DNA from: Actinocatenispora thailandica
GTDB lineage: Bacteria > Actinomycetota > Actinomycetes > Mycobacteriales > Micromonosporaceae
Assembly (NCBI RefSeq): GCF_016865425.1
Contig: NZ_AP023355.1
Location: 6,942,198 to 7,006,197, forward strand
DNA length: 64,000 nt
Direction of reading: 5' to 3'
The notes beneath the pieces were generated by a model, which did no database searches, was not told the origin of the DNA, and saw nothing but the letters and a program-made list of their open reading frames with translations. The position numbers and the translations under genes were made by a program. This document shows positions 1-11,213 of this stretch, one piece after another. Within the stretch, counting starts at the first letter, position 1. Each line of letters begins with the position of its first letter.

Positions 1-182
1 TCGTCGAACATGCCGTACAGGATCTTGCGGTGCACCGGCTTGAGGCCGTCCCGCACCTCGGGCAGCGCGCGGCCGACGATCACGCTCATCGCGTAATCGA
101 GGTACGACCGCTGCATCTCGACTTCGAGCCCGACCGGCTCGATCCGGTCTCCGCCGCCCGGCGGCACCGTCGTCTCGGTCAC
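1..182 (-). CDS. gyrA: DNA gyrase subunit A, N-terminal fragment (cut by window edge)
   Basis: The reverse strand encodes the first 60 residues of GyrA from a GTG start, and the gene runs out of the left edge. A short Pro/Gly-rich leader is followed by the conserved start of the breakage-reunion domain, including [20 protein letters not shown] and then [20 protein letters not shown]. GyrA is the DNA-cutting subunit that pairs with GyrB to add negative supercoils. An AGAGG ribosome binding site lies a few bases before the GTG. gyrB lies 104 bp upstream on the same strand, and that gap carries three DnaA-box-like sequences. The active-site tyrosine lies outside the window. Confidence 0.96.
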   Translation of the reverse strand, partial: MTETTVPPGGGDRIEPVGLEVEMQRSYLDYAMSVIVGRALPEVRDGLKPVHRKILYGMFD

Positions 183-197
183 GAATTACCTCTTCGC

Positions 198-227
198 TGT
201 GGATATCGCTGTGGATAGTGTGGATGA
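198..227 (-). promoter_or_regulatory. Three tandem DnaA-box-like nonamers between gyrB and gyrA
   Basis: Read on the minus strand the sites are TCATCCACA (227-219), CTATCCACA (218-210) and ATATCCACA (206-198). All point the same way, with 0 and 3 bp between them, and lie 16-45 bp upstream of the gyrA start. Each keeps the ATCCACA part of the TTATCCACA consensus. DnaA is known to act as a transcription factor at such clusters, so control of gyrA by DnaA is a reasonable inference. No binding data are available. Confidence 0.55.
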
Positions 228-286
228 TCAGCCACTCAGCGTGGCCCGCTGCTGACTCCGGTCGATCCCAACCTTCTGATCCGTAG

Positions 287-2236
<1,950 letters not shown>

Positions 2237-2946
2237 CCTCTGTCACTTTCTCCGCGAACCGGCAGTGGAGCCGGGTGCCGGGCCGCGAGGGTCGGGCGAA
2301 CGCGGGCAGCGAACGGCACGCGCACCCGCCCACGGCGGGCCGGGAAGGGATTCCGGACCTGGTGCATCGAACCGGACGCCCGGCCGTCGGCCAGCTGTCG
2401 GCCCACGCCCCTTTTGCACGAAGGTCGCCGGGGCGGCGGCCGACGGCCGAGGCCCCGCGGCCTCCCACGCGTGCCGATCGATCCCCGCGCTTGCGGGTCG
2501 AACGGCTGAACTCCGTGTCAATATTACTTGGCTCTGCCGACATAACCGCGATGCGGCACCCCTGACGTGGCCGAGAAGACCAGAAAAAGCGGGTGGACGC
2601 ACCCCCCTACCAGGATGGGGGGTGCCACGCGGCCTCGGCGCGGCAGACCCGGTTGGCCGGAAGCGACCCCCGCACCGGCGGTGCGGGGCCGCCGCGGGGA
2701 GCCTCCGCCACGATACCCGGGGACCCCGGCGCGAACGGGTCGAACCGGACAGCCGACCGGCCCGATCAGCGCGCCGCCACCCCGCCCGGCCGGCCCCGAA
2801 CCGGTACGGTCGCGGGCGATCACCCTGCGCAACCGGTACCGGCCCGAACGGCCGCCGGTCGCGGCGCACCGGAAAGCTCCGCACTCGACCACCCAACCGA
2901 ACGGCGGCCCGCCCCATCGGTACGGGTAGCAGGATCGGGAGGGCGG
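2237..2946. other. Divergent intergenic region, gyrB / first ECF sigma gene
   Basis: This 710-bp gap is G+C-rich apart from a small A+T-rich island near 2515-2530. On the minus strand the island contains TAATAT (2526-2521), a good -10 element for gyrB. That would imply a leader of roughly 280 nt. No convincing -35 element is visible at the right spacing. Open frames crossing the gap on both strands are low-complexity Pro/Arg/Gly strings and I do not regard them as genes. Confidence 0.4.
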
Positions 2947-3474
2947 ATGGATCCACGGCAACGGCAGAACTACGAGTCCTACATCCAGGGCCGGGTGACC
3001 TCGCTACGGCGCACCGCGTACCGGCTGGCCGGCAGCTGGGACGCCGCCGACGACCTGGTGCAGGACACGTTCGTCAAGCTGTACCTGCACTGGGCGAAGG
3101 CAACGGCCGCGCGGTCGATCGACGCGTACAGCCGGCGCATCCTCGTCAACACCTTCCTCGAACAGCTGCGCCGACCCTGGTACCGGCGGGTGCTGTCGGT
3201 CGCAACGCCGCCCGACCGGCCCACCGGCGCCGTCGACCACGACGGTGCGCTCGACCTGCGCGCCGCCCTCGACCGGCTCGCCGCGGGCCAGCGCGCCGTC
3301 CTGATCCTGCGGTACTGGGAGGGCCTGGACGTGGCCGAAACCGCGGAGGCGCTCGGGTGCTCCGTGGGCACGGTCAAGAGCCAGACCTCCGCCGCCATCG
3401 GCCGACTCCGCCGCCTGCTGCCCGAGTACGCGGGAGTCGCGGAACCGGCCGGCACAGACAGGAGCACGAGATGA
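2947..3474 (+). CDS. ECF sigma factor, SigE-like small family (module 1)
   Basis: The 175-residue protein has the layout of the small SigE-type extracytoplasmic-function sigma factors of actinomycetes. Region 2 includes RTAYRLAGSWDAADDLVQDT and SRRILVNTFLEQLRR. Region 4 includes RAVLILRYWEGLDVAETAEA and the helix-turn-helix CSVGTVKSQT. Such factors direct RNA polymerase to a small regulon, often autoregulated. The ATG at 2947 has GGGAGG just upstream; a frame open further upstream encodes only low-complexity sequence and was rejected. The last codon and stop overlap the next gene as ATGA, so the two are translationally coupled. The signal sensed is unknown. The copy at 4646-5161 is a paralog. 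Confidence 0.9.
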   Translation: MDPRQRQNYESYIQGRVTSLRRTAYRLAGSWDAADDLVQDTFVKLYLHWAKATAARSIDAYSRRILVNTFLEQLRRPWYRRVLSVATPPDRPTGAVDHDGALDLRAALDRLAAGQRAVLILRYWEGLDVAETAEALGCSVGTVKSQTSAAIGRLRRLLPEYAGVAEPAGTDRSTR

Positions 3475-4529
3475 ACGACGAGAAGCTGCGCGAGCTGTTC
3501 GCGGACGCCGACCCGGTCGACGAACCGCCGCTCGCCCCCGGGTACCTGGCCTCGACGGCGGAGGCCGCGGATCGGGCGGTACGGCGCCGCCGGCTGCGCC
3601 GGTTCACCATCGGCGGTGTCGCCGTGGTCGCGGCGCTCGCGGCCACCGGCCTGGCGGTCCAACCGCAGCTGCCCGGTACGACCACGGCGCGGGTCTCCGC
3701 AGCGGCCACCGGCGGGGGCAACTACGACCCGCTCGTCTCCCGGCTGAGCCCCGGGTGGCTGCCCGCCGGCGCGAACCTGCACGAGCAGTCGGTCGAGAAC
3801 AAGGTGCAGTCACTGCGCTTCGAGAAGTGGGAGGGCACCGCGAAGCGGATCGAGCGGATCGACTGGGGAGTCGAGCTCTACCTGTACCCGCCGGGGATCA
3901 AACCCGCGTCCGACGGCCCGCACGAACACCTGCAGTTCGGCCACGGCACCAGGACCGACCCGGTGCAGGGCATGCCGGCCGAGGTGCTCGGCAAGGCGCC
4001 CGGCTACCGGCTCGCCTGGCGGTACCCGTCCGGCGCGCACGCGATCGTCCAGATCGACGCCTCCGGCCAGACCGGCCAGGCCAGCAAGGAGCCGGCGGAC
4101 TACCAGACCGGGTTCGGCGACCGGGCCGCGTCGGTGGCCCGCAAGATCGCCGCAAACCTGCGGATCGACGGCAACACGCCGCTGAAGTTCCCGTTCGCGT
4201 TGCACCTCCCCGCCGGCCAGCACGTGGTGGCGGCGACCTCACGCATTATGCGGGGCAACGACGGCAAGCTGGCCACCAACGCCCTGCTGACCTGGGGCAC
4301 CAGCGGGCGGATGAAGACCTGGTCGACGGTGCAGACGATCTCGCCGGCAACGAAGGGCAAGCCGGAGACGTTCGTCAGCGGTGTCTACTCCATCCCGAAC
4401 ACGCACGGCTTCATGCTGCAGGCATCGGTCGCCGGGCACGGCGACAGCAAGCAGCTCGCCGACCAGGTACAGGTCTTCGGGTCACCGACCGACGTGACCA
4501 CCTGGCGGGCCGACCCGGTCCGCGACTGA
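3471..4529 (+). CDS. One-pass membrane protein paired with ECF sigma factor (putative anti-sigma/sensor)
   Basis: The 352-residue protein overlaps the sigma gene by ATGA and has GGAG 6 bp before its start. Residues 1-44 are cytoplasmic, acidic and then Arg-rich (AVRRRRLRRF). One hydrophobic helix follows at about 45-63, and about 290 residues lie outside the membrane. I see no zinc-binding HxxxCxxC motif, so it is not a classical ZAS-type anti-sigma. The gene position suggests it controls the sigma factor. The outer domain shares motifs such as DPLVSRLSPGW, VQGMPAE, YPSGAHA and NLRIDGNT with the partner in module 2, and both proteins end in TWRADP-R. I recognise no named domain. The function is inferred from context only. 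Confidence 0.75.
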   Translation: MNDEKLRELFADADPVDEPPLAPGYLASTAEAADRAVRRRRLRRFTIGGVAVVAALAATGLAVQPQLPGTTTARVSAAATGGGNYDPLVSRLSPGWLPAGANLHEQSVENKVQSLRFEKWEGTAKRIERIDWGVELYLYPPGIKPASDGPHEHLQFGHGTRTDPVQGMPAEVLGKAPGYRLAWRYPSGAHAIVQIDASGQTGQASKEPADYQTGFGDRAASVARKIAANLRIDGNTPLKFPFALHLPAGQHVVAATSRIMRGNDGKLATNALLTWGTSGRMKTWSTVQTISPATKGKPETFVSGVYSIPNTHGFMLQASVAGHGDSKQLADQVQVFGSPTDVTTWRADPVRD

Positions 4530-4554
4530 CCGCGCCGCCGCCCACCGCCCCGCC

Positions 4555-4581
4555 CGCCGCCGGTTCCCGGAACCGGCGGCG
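4555..4581 (+). terminator. Rho-independent-type hairpin after ECF module 1
   Basis: An 11-bp perfect stem (CGCCGCCGGTT / AACCGGCGGCG) with a 5-nt loop lies 25 nt after the stop of the membrane-protein gene. There is no T-run, as is common in high-GC actinobacteria. It separates the two ECF modules into independent transcription units. Confidence 0.7.
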
Positions 4582-4645
4582 GCTTCGTGCAACCCGGCCG
4601 GTACCCGATCGCATCTGCAGTAGGGACGGCACGGAAGGGGCCACG

Positions 4646-5161
4646 GTGCGCGTTGACTGGGAGCACGAGTACGTCGAGTACGTGCGGGTGCGGTTACCGC
4701 TGCTGCGGCGCACCGCGTACCAGCTGGTCGGCGACGGGCAGCGGGCCGACGATGTGGTGGCGCAGACGCTGACCGACCTGTACGTGCGCTGGCGCCGCGC
4801 CCGCCGCGCGGACCATCTCGACGCCTACGTACGGCGCATGTTGATCAACACGTTCCTCAGCGACAAGCGCCGTGCCTGGTCCCGGGTGCGGCTGCTGGCG
4901 GAACTGCCGGATCGGCCCGCCCCGGCCGGCGACCGCATCGAGGACCGCGACCTGGTACGGCAGGGGCTGCTCGCGGTGCCGCCACGGCAGCGCGCGGTAC
5001 TGGTCCTGCGGTACCTGCACGACCTGCCGGTCACCGAGGTCGCCGACCTGCTCGGCTGTTCCACCGGCACGGTCAAGAGCCAGGCCGCGCGCGGGCTGGC
5101 CACGTTGCGGCGGGCGCTCGGGGTCGCGGCCCCAGCCGCCGCGGAGAGGACCATCAGATGA
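4646..5161 (+). CDS. ECF sigma factor, SigE-like small family (module 2)
   Basis: The 171-residue protein is a paralog of the factor at 2947-3474. Region 2 reads LLRRTAYQLVGDGQRADDVV and MLINTFLSDKRRAW. Region 4 reads RQRAVLVLRYLHDLPVTEVA and LLGCSTGTVKSQAARGL. The GTG at 4646 sits after GGAAGGGG. A longer frame upstream is the shadow of the module-1 membrane-protein gene. The stop overlaps the next start as ATGA, the same coupling as in module 1. The pair therefore looks like a tandem duplication of an ECF/partner cassette, diverged well beyond recent duplication. What it senses is unknown. Confidence 0.9.
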   Translation: MRVDWEHEYVEYVRVRLPLLRRTAYQLVGDGQRADDVVAQTLTDLYVRWRRARRADHLDAYVRRMLINTFLSDKRRAWSRVRLLAELPDRPAPAGDRIEDRDLVRQGLLAVPPRQRAVLVLRYLHDLPVTEVADLLGCSTGTVKSQAARGLATLRRALGVAAPAAAERTIR

Positions 5162-6200
5162 ACGATCAGGAACTCTTGGCGCCGCTGCGCGAACTGGACC
5201 CCCGGTGGCGGGCACCGACCTGGTGTCCGACGCCGTCCGGCGCGGCCGGCAGGTCCGCCGACGGCGCAACGTCGTGCTCGCCGGTACCGCGGGAGTGGTG
5301 GCGGTGGCGCTGGGCGGTACTGGTCTGGTGGTCCGTTCGCAGCTGCCCGGGACGACGGCGCGCGTCGCCGCGGCATCCGACGGCGGCGGCCGCTACGACC
5401 CGCTGGTCTCCCGGCTCGCCCCGGGGTGGATGCCGAGCGGCGCGACGGTCCGGCAGCGGGGTACGACGCGGGACAGGCTGCAGTCGCTGACATACCTGCG
5501 CTCGGTCCCCGATCCGAAGGAGCCGAAGGCGGTGCGGTTCGTGTGGATCGTCGAGCTGACCCTGTTCGCGCCGGGGGTACGGCCCGTTCCCGCGAGGACC
5601 GCGGAGGACGGTCCGCTGGAGGGCCTCACGTTCGGCAGCGGGAAGAAGGTGGCGCCGGTCCAGGGCATGCCCGCCGAGCTGCTTCCCGACCCCAACGGCT
5701 ACACCCTCGAGTGGGCGTACCCGTCCGGCGCGCACGCCGTGGTCACTATCCCGGTGACGGGTGGCAGCCGCGGTACCGGGGCGGTAGGGCCCGGCGCGAC
5801 AGCCGGCACCGGCTTCGGCGACCGGACTCCGGCGGTGGCGCGCAGAATCGCCGAGAACCTGCGCATCGACGGCAACACGGCGCTGAGGTTCCCGTTCGCG
5901 CTGCGGTTGCCCGCCGGCCAGCACGTGGTGGGCGCCGGCACGACGTACGCGGACAGCGGGAGCCTCGGAGGAACGAGCGCCACGCTGCGCGTCGGCACCA
6001 GCGACCAGCCGAAGACGTGGTCGTCCATCTCGCTGAGCTCGGACATCGCCCCCGGAAAGCACGTCACGGTACGCCACGGCTTCATGGTCCAGGTGACACC
6101 CGCGCGCGGGGTGGCCGCCGCGACCCTGACCCACGGGCTCCGGATCTTCGGCGAACCGCGGGACCCGAGCACCTGGCGAGCCGACCCGATCCGAGGCTGA
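5158..6200 (+). pseudogene. Partner membrane protein of ECF module 2, frame broken by -1 in a C-run
   Basis: Translation from the ATG at 5158 gives MNDQELLAPLRELDP and then runs out of frame. The rest of the protein is read one frame over and continues to 6200. It comprises DAVRRGRQVRRRRN, a membrane helix, then RYDPLVSRLAPGWMPSG and the ending TWRADPIRG. The break is at the C-run 5199-5203 (5 C). Adding one C gives DPPVAGTDLVSDAVRRG and restores a protein of about 347 residues, collinear with the module-1 partner. The span is 1043 bp, one base short of a whole number of codons. I infer either a shortened homopolymer in the assembly or a recent loss of function. The intact reading would be a one-pass putative anti-sigma/sensor protein. 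Confidence 0.8.
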
Positions 6201-6225
6201 TCCGCGCCGCGTCGGCCGCACCGCT

Positions 6226-6258
6226 CGCTGCCGCCGGGTCCGCACCCCTGCGGCAGCG
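6226..6258 (+). terminator. Hairpin after ECF module 2
   Basis: A 9-bp perfect inverted repeat (CGCTGCCGC / GCGGCAGCG) with a 15-nt loop lies 25 nt after the module-2 partner gene and before the convergent dciA gene. There is no T-run. It could stop transcription from either side. Confidence 0.5.
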
Positions 6259-6353
6259 CCGTGCACCCAGGCCGGTTGCCCTGGGACGCGTTCGGCGTTT
6301 CGTTCGGCCGCCCGGCGCGGCGGTGGATCCGTTGCCAGACGGCGGATCCCCGA

Positions 6354-7178
6354 TCAGCCGTACGTGTCGCCCGGCCCCGGGCCGGGCACCCGCAGCGGGC
6401 CGTGCCGCCAGGACGGCGCCGCCGGGCCGTGGATGCGCAGCCGCTTCACCGGGCTGGGCCGCACCTCCTGCGCGATCTTGGCGAGGATCTTGCCGCTGAG
6501 CAGCCGCAGCTGGGTGGCCCAGGCGGTCGACTCCGCCTCGATCGTCAGCTCGCCCTCGACCAGCTTCACCGGCCGGCAGTGCGCGGCGATGTCCGCGCCC
6601 ACCACGCGTTCCCAGGCGCCGAAGACGGTCGCCTCGGCGGCCGGCTGCTGCCAGCCGCGGTCCCGGACCAGCTTGCCCAGCAACGCGCCGAACAGCTGCG
6701 GGTCGCGCGGATCGGGCCCGGGGCCGGAGTAGCCGCGCTTGCGGTACCGCCGGGGATCGCCGCCGCGCGATCGCGTCGACCCACCACGCTCGCCACGTTT
6801 CGCCTTCGCGGCCGCCAGCACCGCCCGGGCCAGCTCCGGGCCGGCCAGCCCGTCCGGTACCCCCGCCGGCCGGTCGCCGGCCGTCGCACCGGCAGCTTCG
6901 CCGGACCGGGCGTTGTCGCCGGACCGGATGTCGTCGCTGGCCTGGGTGTTCTTGCCGGCCCGGGTGTTCTCGCCGACCCGGCCGTCGACCCCACCGCTGT
7001 CCGAGCCGCCGGCGGCCGCGTCCCGCGCCTGCCCGGTCGCCCGGCCACCGCGTCGAGCACCGGTCTGCTCACCGCGCTGCCCGCCGGGGCGGGCGGTGTG
7101 CCGACCATCGGTGTCATCGCCGCGCTGCCCGCCGGGGCGGGCGCCCCGGTCACCGTCGGCGGTGCGGTCAGAGGACAC
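6354..7178 (-). CDS. dciA: DciA-family (DUF721) replicative helicase-associated protein
   Basis: The C-terminal 100 or so residues are a DUF721/DciA domain: [20 protein letters not shown], then [39 protein letters not shown] and VKRLRIHGP. DciA loads or assists the replicative helicase DnaB in bacteria without DnaC. About 150 residues of low-complexity Gly/Arg/Asp sequence precede it, including twice-repeated ARPGGQRG and GEN/GDN segments. The GTG at 7178 has GAGG 6 bp upstream and overlaps the recF stop by 11 bp, which argues for coupling. Another GTG at 7214 would add 12 residues. Its position after recF matches other actinobacteria. gyrB, the usual next gene, is displaced by the ECF modules. 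Confidence 0.85.
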   Translation of the reverse strand: MSSDRTADGDRGARPGGQRGDDTDGRHTARPGGQRGEQTGARRGGRATGQARDAAAGGSDSGGVDGRVGENTRAGKNTQASDDIRSGDNARSGEAAGATAGDRPAGVPDGLAGPELARAVLAAAKAKRGERGGSTRSRGGDPRRYRKRGYSGPGPDPRDPQLFGALLGKLVRDRGWQQPAAEATVFGAWERVVGADIAAHCRPVKLVEGELTIEAESTAWATQLRLLSGKILAKIAQEVRPSPVKRLRIHGPAAPSWRHGPLRVPGPGPGDTYG

Positions 7179-8337
7179 GGCGCACCTCGCCGGCAGCCAC
7201 GTCGTACCGCCCACCCTGCAGCGCGGGCGGCACGTCCTCGGCGACCGCGCAGGTGACCAGCACCTGGTCCGCGCCGCCGACCAGGTCGGCCAGCCGCGCC
7301 CGGCGCCCCGAGTCCAGCTCGGCGAACACGTCGTCGAGGATCAGCACCGGCTCGGCCCCGGTACTGCGCAACAGTTCGAAGCTCGCCAGCCGCAACGCCA
7401 GCGCGACCGACCAGCTCTCGCCGTGACTCGCGTACCCCTTGACCGGCAGGTCACCGAGGCGCAGCAGCAGCTCGTCGCGATGCGGCCCGTGCAGCGTGGT
7501 GCCGCGCTCCACTTCCTGCGGCCGGGCCCTGGCCAGCGCCGCCGACAGCCGGGCGGCGAGCACGTCCCGGTCGGCGGTCAGCTCCGCCTCGCCGTCCGCC
7601 GCCAACGTCGACCGGTACGCCGCGTGCACCCGGCCCTTGCCCTGGCTGACCGCGTCGTACGCCTTCTCCAGGTGCGGGCCGAGCGCGGCGACGAGCTCCA
7701 GCCGGCCGGCGACCAGATCGGCGCCGTGCCGGGCGAGATGGCTGTCCCACACGTCCAGGGTGCGCAGATCGGCCGCGGCACTCGACTCGCCGTCGCCGCC
7801 GTGGCCGCGCCGGCCGGCCCGGCGCGCCAGGTACGAGGTGCGCAGCAAGGCGTTGCGCTGTTTGAGAACTCGGTCGTAGTCGGCCCGGACACCGGCATAG
7901 CGCGGGTAGCGCGACACCAGCAGCTCGTCCAGGTAGCGCCGCCGCTCCGACGGGTCGCCGCGCACCAGCGCGAGATCCTCCGGCGCGAACAGCACGGTAC
8001 GCAGGGCGCCGAGGATCTCGCGGGCCCGGGGCACCGGTGACCGGTTCAGCCGGGCCCGGTTCGCCTTACCGGGCACCAACTCCAGCTCCAGCACCAGCTC
8101 GCGGCCGTCGTTGACGACCACCGCGCGGATCACCGCGCGGGCGGCACCGGCCCGGACCAGCGGGGCGTCGGACGAGACCCGATGGCTGCCCAGCGTGGCC
8201 AGGTAACCGAGCGCCTCCATCAGGTTCGTCTTGCCCTGCCCGTTGGGCCCGACGAACACGCTCGGACCCGGGGACAAGGACACCGACACCTGTGGATAGC
8301 TGCGGAAGTCGACCAACTCGACCGCTCGGACGTACAT
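7168..8337 (-). CDS. recF: DNA replication/repair protein RecF
   Basis: RecF is an SMC-like ATPase that helps load RecA at single-strand gaps together with RecO and RecR. The 389-residue protein starts [15 protein letters not shown]. It has the Walker A motif GPNGQGKT at residues 30-37, the RecF stretch [20 protein letters not shown], a signature region LHGPHRDEL and a Walker [14 protein letters not shown] near the end. The length and all motifs are normal for the family. It lies between gnd (64 bp upstream) and dciA (11-bp overlap) on the strand leading away from oriC. Confidence 0.97.
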   Translation of the reverse strand: MYVRAVELVDFRSYPQVSVSLSPGPSVFVGPNGQGKTNLMEALGYLATLGSHRVSSDAPLVRAGAARAVIRAVVVNDGRELVLELELVPGKANRARLNRSPVPRAREILGALRTVLFAPEDLALVRGDPSERRRYLDELLVSRYPRYAGVRADYDRVLKQRNALLRTSYLARRAGRRGHGGDGESSAAADLRTLDVWDSHLARHGADLVAGRLELVAALGPHLEKAYDAVSQGKGRVHAAYRSTLAADGEAELTADRDVLAARLSAALARARPQEVERGTTLHGPHRDELLLRLGDLPVKGYASHGESWSVALALRLASFELLRSTGAEPVLILDDVFAELDSGRRARLADLVGGADQVLVTCAVAEDVPPALQGGRYDVAAGEVRRVL

Positions 8338-8401
8338 CCCTCATCCCCCAGGTGTCGCCGCCGGCGGTGGACGGCCGTGCCGTCCGCGCCCCGTGGACGG
8401 A

Positions 8402-9286
8402 TCAGCCGTCCGCGTCCTCCTTCACCGCGTGCCCACCGAACTGGTGGCGCAGCGCGGCGACCGCCTTCATCGTCGGCGATTCCTCCTGCCGGGAACCGAA
8501 CCGGGCGAACAGCGAGGCGGAGATGACGTTCAGCGGGACGCCGAGCCGGATCGCCTCCTCGACCGTCCACCGGCCTTCGCCGGAGTCGGCCGCGTAGCCG
8601 GCGATCTTGGCCAGCTTCGGGTCGTCGTCGAGTGCCCGGTCGAGCAGGTCCAGCAGCCAGGACTGGATGACGGTGCCCTTGCGCCAGGACTTGATCGCGC
8701 CCGGCACGTCGTCGACGATCTCGGACGCCTCCAGCAGCTCGAAGCCCTCCGCGTACGCCTGCATCATCCCGTATTCGATGCCGTTGTGCACCATCTTGGT
8801 GTAGTGCCCGGCGCCGACACCGCCCGCGTGCACGAAGCCGAACTCGCCCTCCGGCTTGAGCGCGTCGAAGATCGGCTGGGCCTTGGCGACGTCCTCGTCC
8901 GTCCCGCCGACCATCAGCGCGTAGCCGTTCTGCAGGCCCCAGACGCCACCGGAGACACCGCAGTCCACGTACCCGATGCCCTTCGGGGCCAGCTGCTCGG
9001 CGTGCACCTTGTCGTCGGTGAAGCGCGAGTTGCCACCGTCGATGACGACGTCGCCCGGCGACAGCAGCTCGCCCAGCTCCTCGACCGTCTGCCGGGTCGG
9101 GTCACCGGCCGGCACCATCACCCACACCACGCGCGGCGCGGGCAGCCGCTCCACCAGCTCGGCGAGGCTGGCCACATCGGCAATGTCGGGGTTCCGGTCG
9201 TAGCCGACGACCTCGTGCCCGGCCAGACGCAACCGCTCCCGCATGTTGCCGCCCATCTTGCCGAGACCGATGAGCCCGAGTTGCAT
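8402..9286 (-). CDS. gnd: 6-phosphogluconate dehydrogenase (decarboxylating), short form
   Basis: This enzyme oxidises 6-phosphogluconate to ribulose 5-phosphate and CO2 in the pentose phosphate pathway. The 294-residue protein is the short GntZ/YqeC-like type, not the 470-residue type. The Rossmann motif GLGKMG is at residues 7-12, followed by YDRNPD, which suggests NAD rather than NADP use (inference). DGGNSRFTDD, CGVSGGVWGLQNGYALMVGG and the catalytic GAGHYTKMVHNGIEYGMMQ segment are intact. Placement between dnaN and recF is standard in many actinobacteria and has no obvious link to replication. Confidence 0.95.
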   Translation of the reverse strand: MQLGLIGLGKMGGNMRERLRLAGHEVVGYDRNPDIADVASLAELVERLPAPRVVWVMVPAGDPTRQTVEELGELLSPGDVVIDGGNSRFTDDKVHAEQLAPKGIGYVDCGVSGGVWGLQNGYALMVGGTDEDVAKAQPIFDALKPEGEFGFVHAGGVGAGHYTKMVHNGIEYGMMQAYAEGFELLEASEIVDDVPGAIKSWRKGTVIQSWLLDLLDRALDDDPKLAKIAGYAADSGEGRWTVEEAIRLGVPLNVISASLFARFGSRQEESPTMKAVAALRHQFGGHAVKEDADG

Positions 9287-9411
9287 GTCCCCTCCAGATT
9301 CCGCTCCGCCGACGGCGCATCGACACCGGGATCGTCGGTGCCGATCGCCCCGCGACGACGGTACGCGGGTGGTTCACCGGCGCCGCGACCCGGCACCGCG
9401 GCTGTGGCCGA

Positions 9412-10548
9412 CTACTGGTTGGCGAACCGCACCGGCATGATCAGGTACCGGTAGGAGGTGTCGTCGTCGTTGTCCTCGGTGCTGCCGGACACCACCGCCG
9501 GCTTCATCGGGTCGACGAACGACAGCTTCGCGATCGGCCGCCCCAGCTGCGCCAGCCCGTCGAGCAGGTACTGCGGGTTGAACGCGGTGGTCATCGGCTC
9601 CCCGTCGTACTCGCACTCCAGCGCCTCGGAGGCGCGGGCGTCCTCGGTGGCGCCGGCCTCGACGACGAGTCCGTCGGACGAGAACGACAGCCGGACCGGG
9701 TTGTTGCGCTCGGCGACCAGCGCGACCCGCTTGACCACCTCGGCCAGCGCGGCGGCCGGCACCCGGGCGTGCGAGGTGAACTCGGCCGGGAAGATCGAGC
9801 GCAGCGGCGGGTAGTTGTCACCCTCCAGCAGCCGGCTGGTGGTGCGACGCTCGCCACCGGCGAAGCCGATCATGCCCTCGCCGGCGCCGGGCGCGGACAG
9901 CGCGATCCCGACGCTCCCGCCGAGCGGCCCGAGGGCACGCGCGGTCTCGCTCAGCGTGCGTGCCGGCACCAGCGCGGACAGGCTGGTGTCCGCCTCGTCC
10001 GGCTGCCACTCCAGCTCGCGCATGGCGGCCCGGTAGCGGTCGGTGGCGAGCAGGGTGAGCGTGTTGCGCTCCAGCTCGAACTTGACCCCGGTGATCATCG
10101 GCAGCGTCTCGTCGCGACCGGCCGCGATCGCGACCTGTGCCACCGCGGTGGCGAACAGCGCCGCGTCGATGCGACCGGCGGAACGTGGCATCGCCGGCAA
10201 CGCCGGATAGTCCTCGACCGGCATCGTCGGCAGCGTGAACCGCGCGCTGCCGCAGGTGATCTCGACCCTCGAACCCTCGGTGGCGACGTCGACCGGTTTC
10301 GCCGGCAACGCCCGGGTGATCTCGGCCAGCAACCGGCCGGAGACCAGCACGGTGCCCTCCTCGTCCGGCTGGACGTCGACCTGCACCTGGCTGGAGACCT
10401 CGTAGTCGAAGCCGGACACGGTCAGCCGACCGTCACCGACGGCGAGCAGCACGCCGGCCAGCACCGGCACCGGAGGCCGGTTCGGCAGGCTCTTCGCGGT
10501 CCAGGCGACGGCGTCGGCGAGCGCATCCCGCTCAACCCGGAATTTCAT
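9412..10548 (-). CDS. dnaN: DNA polymerase III sliding clamp (beta subunit)
   Basis: The 378-residue ring-forming clamp tethers DNA polymerase III and other clamp-binding proteins to DNA. It has the three-domain DnaN layout, starting MKFRVERDALADAVAWTAKS, with PVLAGVLLAV and the domain-2/3 segment ALVPARTLSETARAL. It ends with the typical tail YLIMPVRFANQ that forms part of the peptide-binding pocket. The ATG has GGAGGGACC just upstream. It lies on the far side of oriC from dnaA and is read away from oriC. Confidence 0.97.
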   Translation of the reverse strand: MKFRVERDALADAVAWTAKSLPNRPPVPVLAGVLLAVGDGRLTVSGFDYEVSSQVQVDVQPDEEGTVLVSGRLLAEITRALPAKPVDVATEGSRVEITCGSARFTLPTMPVEDYPALPAMPRSAGRIDAALFATAVAQVAIAAGRDETLPMITGVKFELERNTLTLLATDRYRAAMRELEWQPDEADTSLSALVPARTLSETARALGPLGGSVGIALSAPGAGEGMIGFAGGERRTTSRLLEGDNYPPLRSIFPAEFTSHARVPAAALAEVVKRVALVAERNNPVRLSFSSDGLVVEAGATEDARASEALECEYDGEPMTTAFNPQYLLDGLAQLGRPIAKLSFVDPMKPAVVSGSTEDNDDDTSYRYLIMPVRFANQ

Positions 10549-10859
10549 GCGGTCCCTCCTGGGAGAGCGTCGGTCGGGCGCCGACGGCGTCCGTCACGCA
10601 TCGGCGTCGCGGGTCGGCTGGTCGTGGCGCAGGCCCGCCTCAGGACCTTACGGGCACCCACCGACAACTCGACGAATGCCCGGGCCGTCCGGGGCGTGCG
10701 CTGCGGGTCTCGATTCTAAGGGCCCGGTCGAGTCGTTGCGGACGGTTCTCCCGGTGCGGGGTGGCTCAGGTACGGCTCGGGCGCTTGGCTGCTTCCCGGG
10801 ACCCAGACGATTGGCTTTTCGTTCTCTTAGAAGAACTCACCCATCAACGTCATAGGGGC
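10549..10859. other. dnaN upstream region with an A+T-richer stretch beside oriC
   Basis: No gene is seen. It should hold the dnaN promoter on the minus strand. The segment 10808-10855 (gattggcttttcgttctc and onward) is clearly less G+C-rich than its surroundings and abuts the DnaA-box array. It is the best candidate for the DNA-unwinding element of the origin. Confidence 0.45.
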
Positions 10860-11213
10860 TGTGGAAACTGTGGAGAACCGACGTTTTCCCTGATCCGGCT
10901 CGGTTGAGGGGTGTGGGAAAGCTGTGTGCGCAGCGGTTGATGACTCGGCGCGTCGTCCACAGGCGGCCCGGCGGCTCCCCGTTGTCCACGCGTTGTCCCA
11001 AGGCTCGCGGGCTTATCCACCGTGCTGTCCCCAGGTCTTCCCCAGGGTTGTCCCCAGCGTGAACCATGGTCGGCAACCGGTGGAAAACTCTGTCCACCGG
11101 CCGTCCACACGCTGTCCCCAGGACACGCCGGCTTGACCACAGGCAATCCACCGATTTGTCCACAGCCCTTGTGCACAGCATGTTGATACACCTGTGGATG
11201 AAGTTGTGGATCG
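10860..11213. other. oriC: Chromosomal replication origin oriC (DnaA-box array)
   Basis: About 15 DnaA-box-like nonamers lie in roughly 350 bp between dnaN and dnaA. A perfect TTGTCCACA is at 11156-11164. Close variants on the plus strand include TCGTCCACA 10953-10961, TTGTCCACG 10982-10990, TTATCCACC 11013-11021, CTGTCCCCA 11025-11033, TTGTCCCCA 11048-11056, CTGTCCACC 11090-11098, CCGTCCACA 11101-11109, CTGTCCCCA 11112-11120, TTGACCACA 11133-11141 and TTGTGCACA 11169-11177. Minus-strand boxes flank the array (TGTGGAAAC 10860, TGTGGAGAA 10869, TGTGGATGA 11193, TGTGGATCG 11205). Most central boxes share one orientation and the outer ones are reversed. Actinobacterial origins have this G-containing box type and position. 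Confidence 0.9.
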
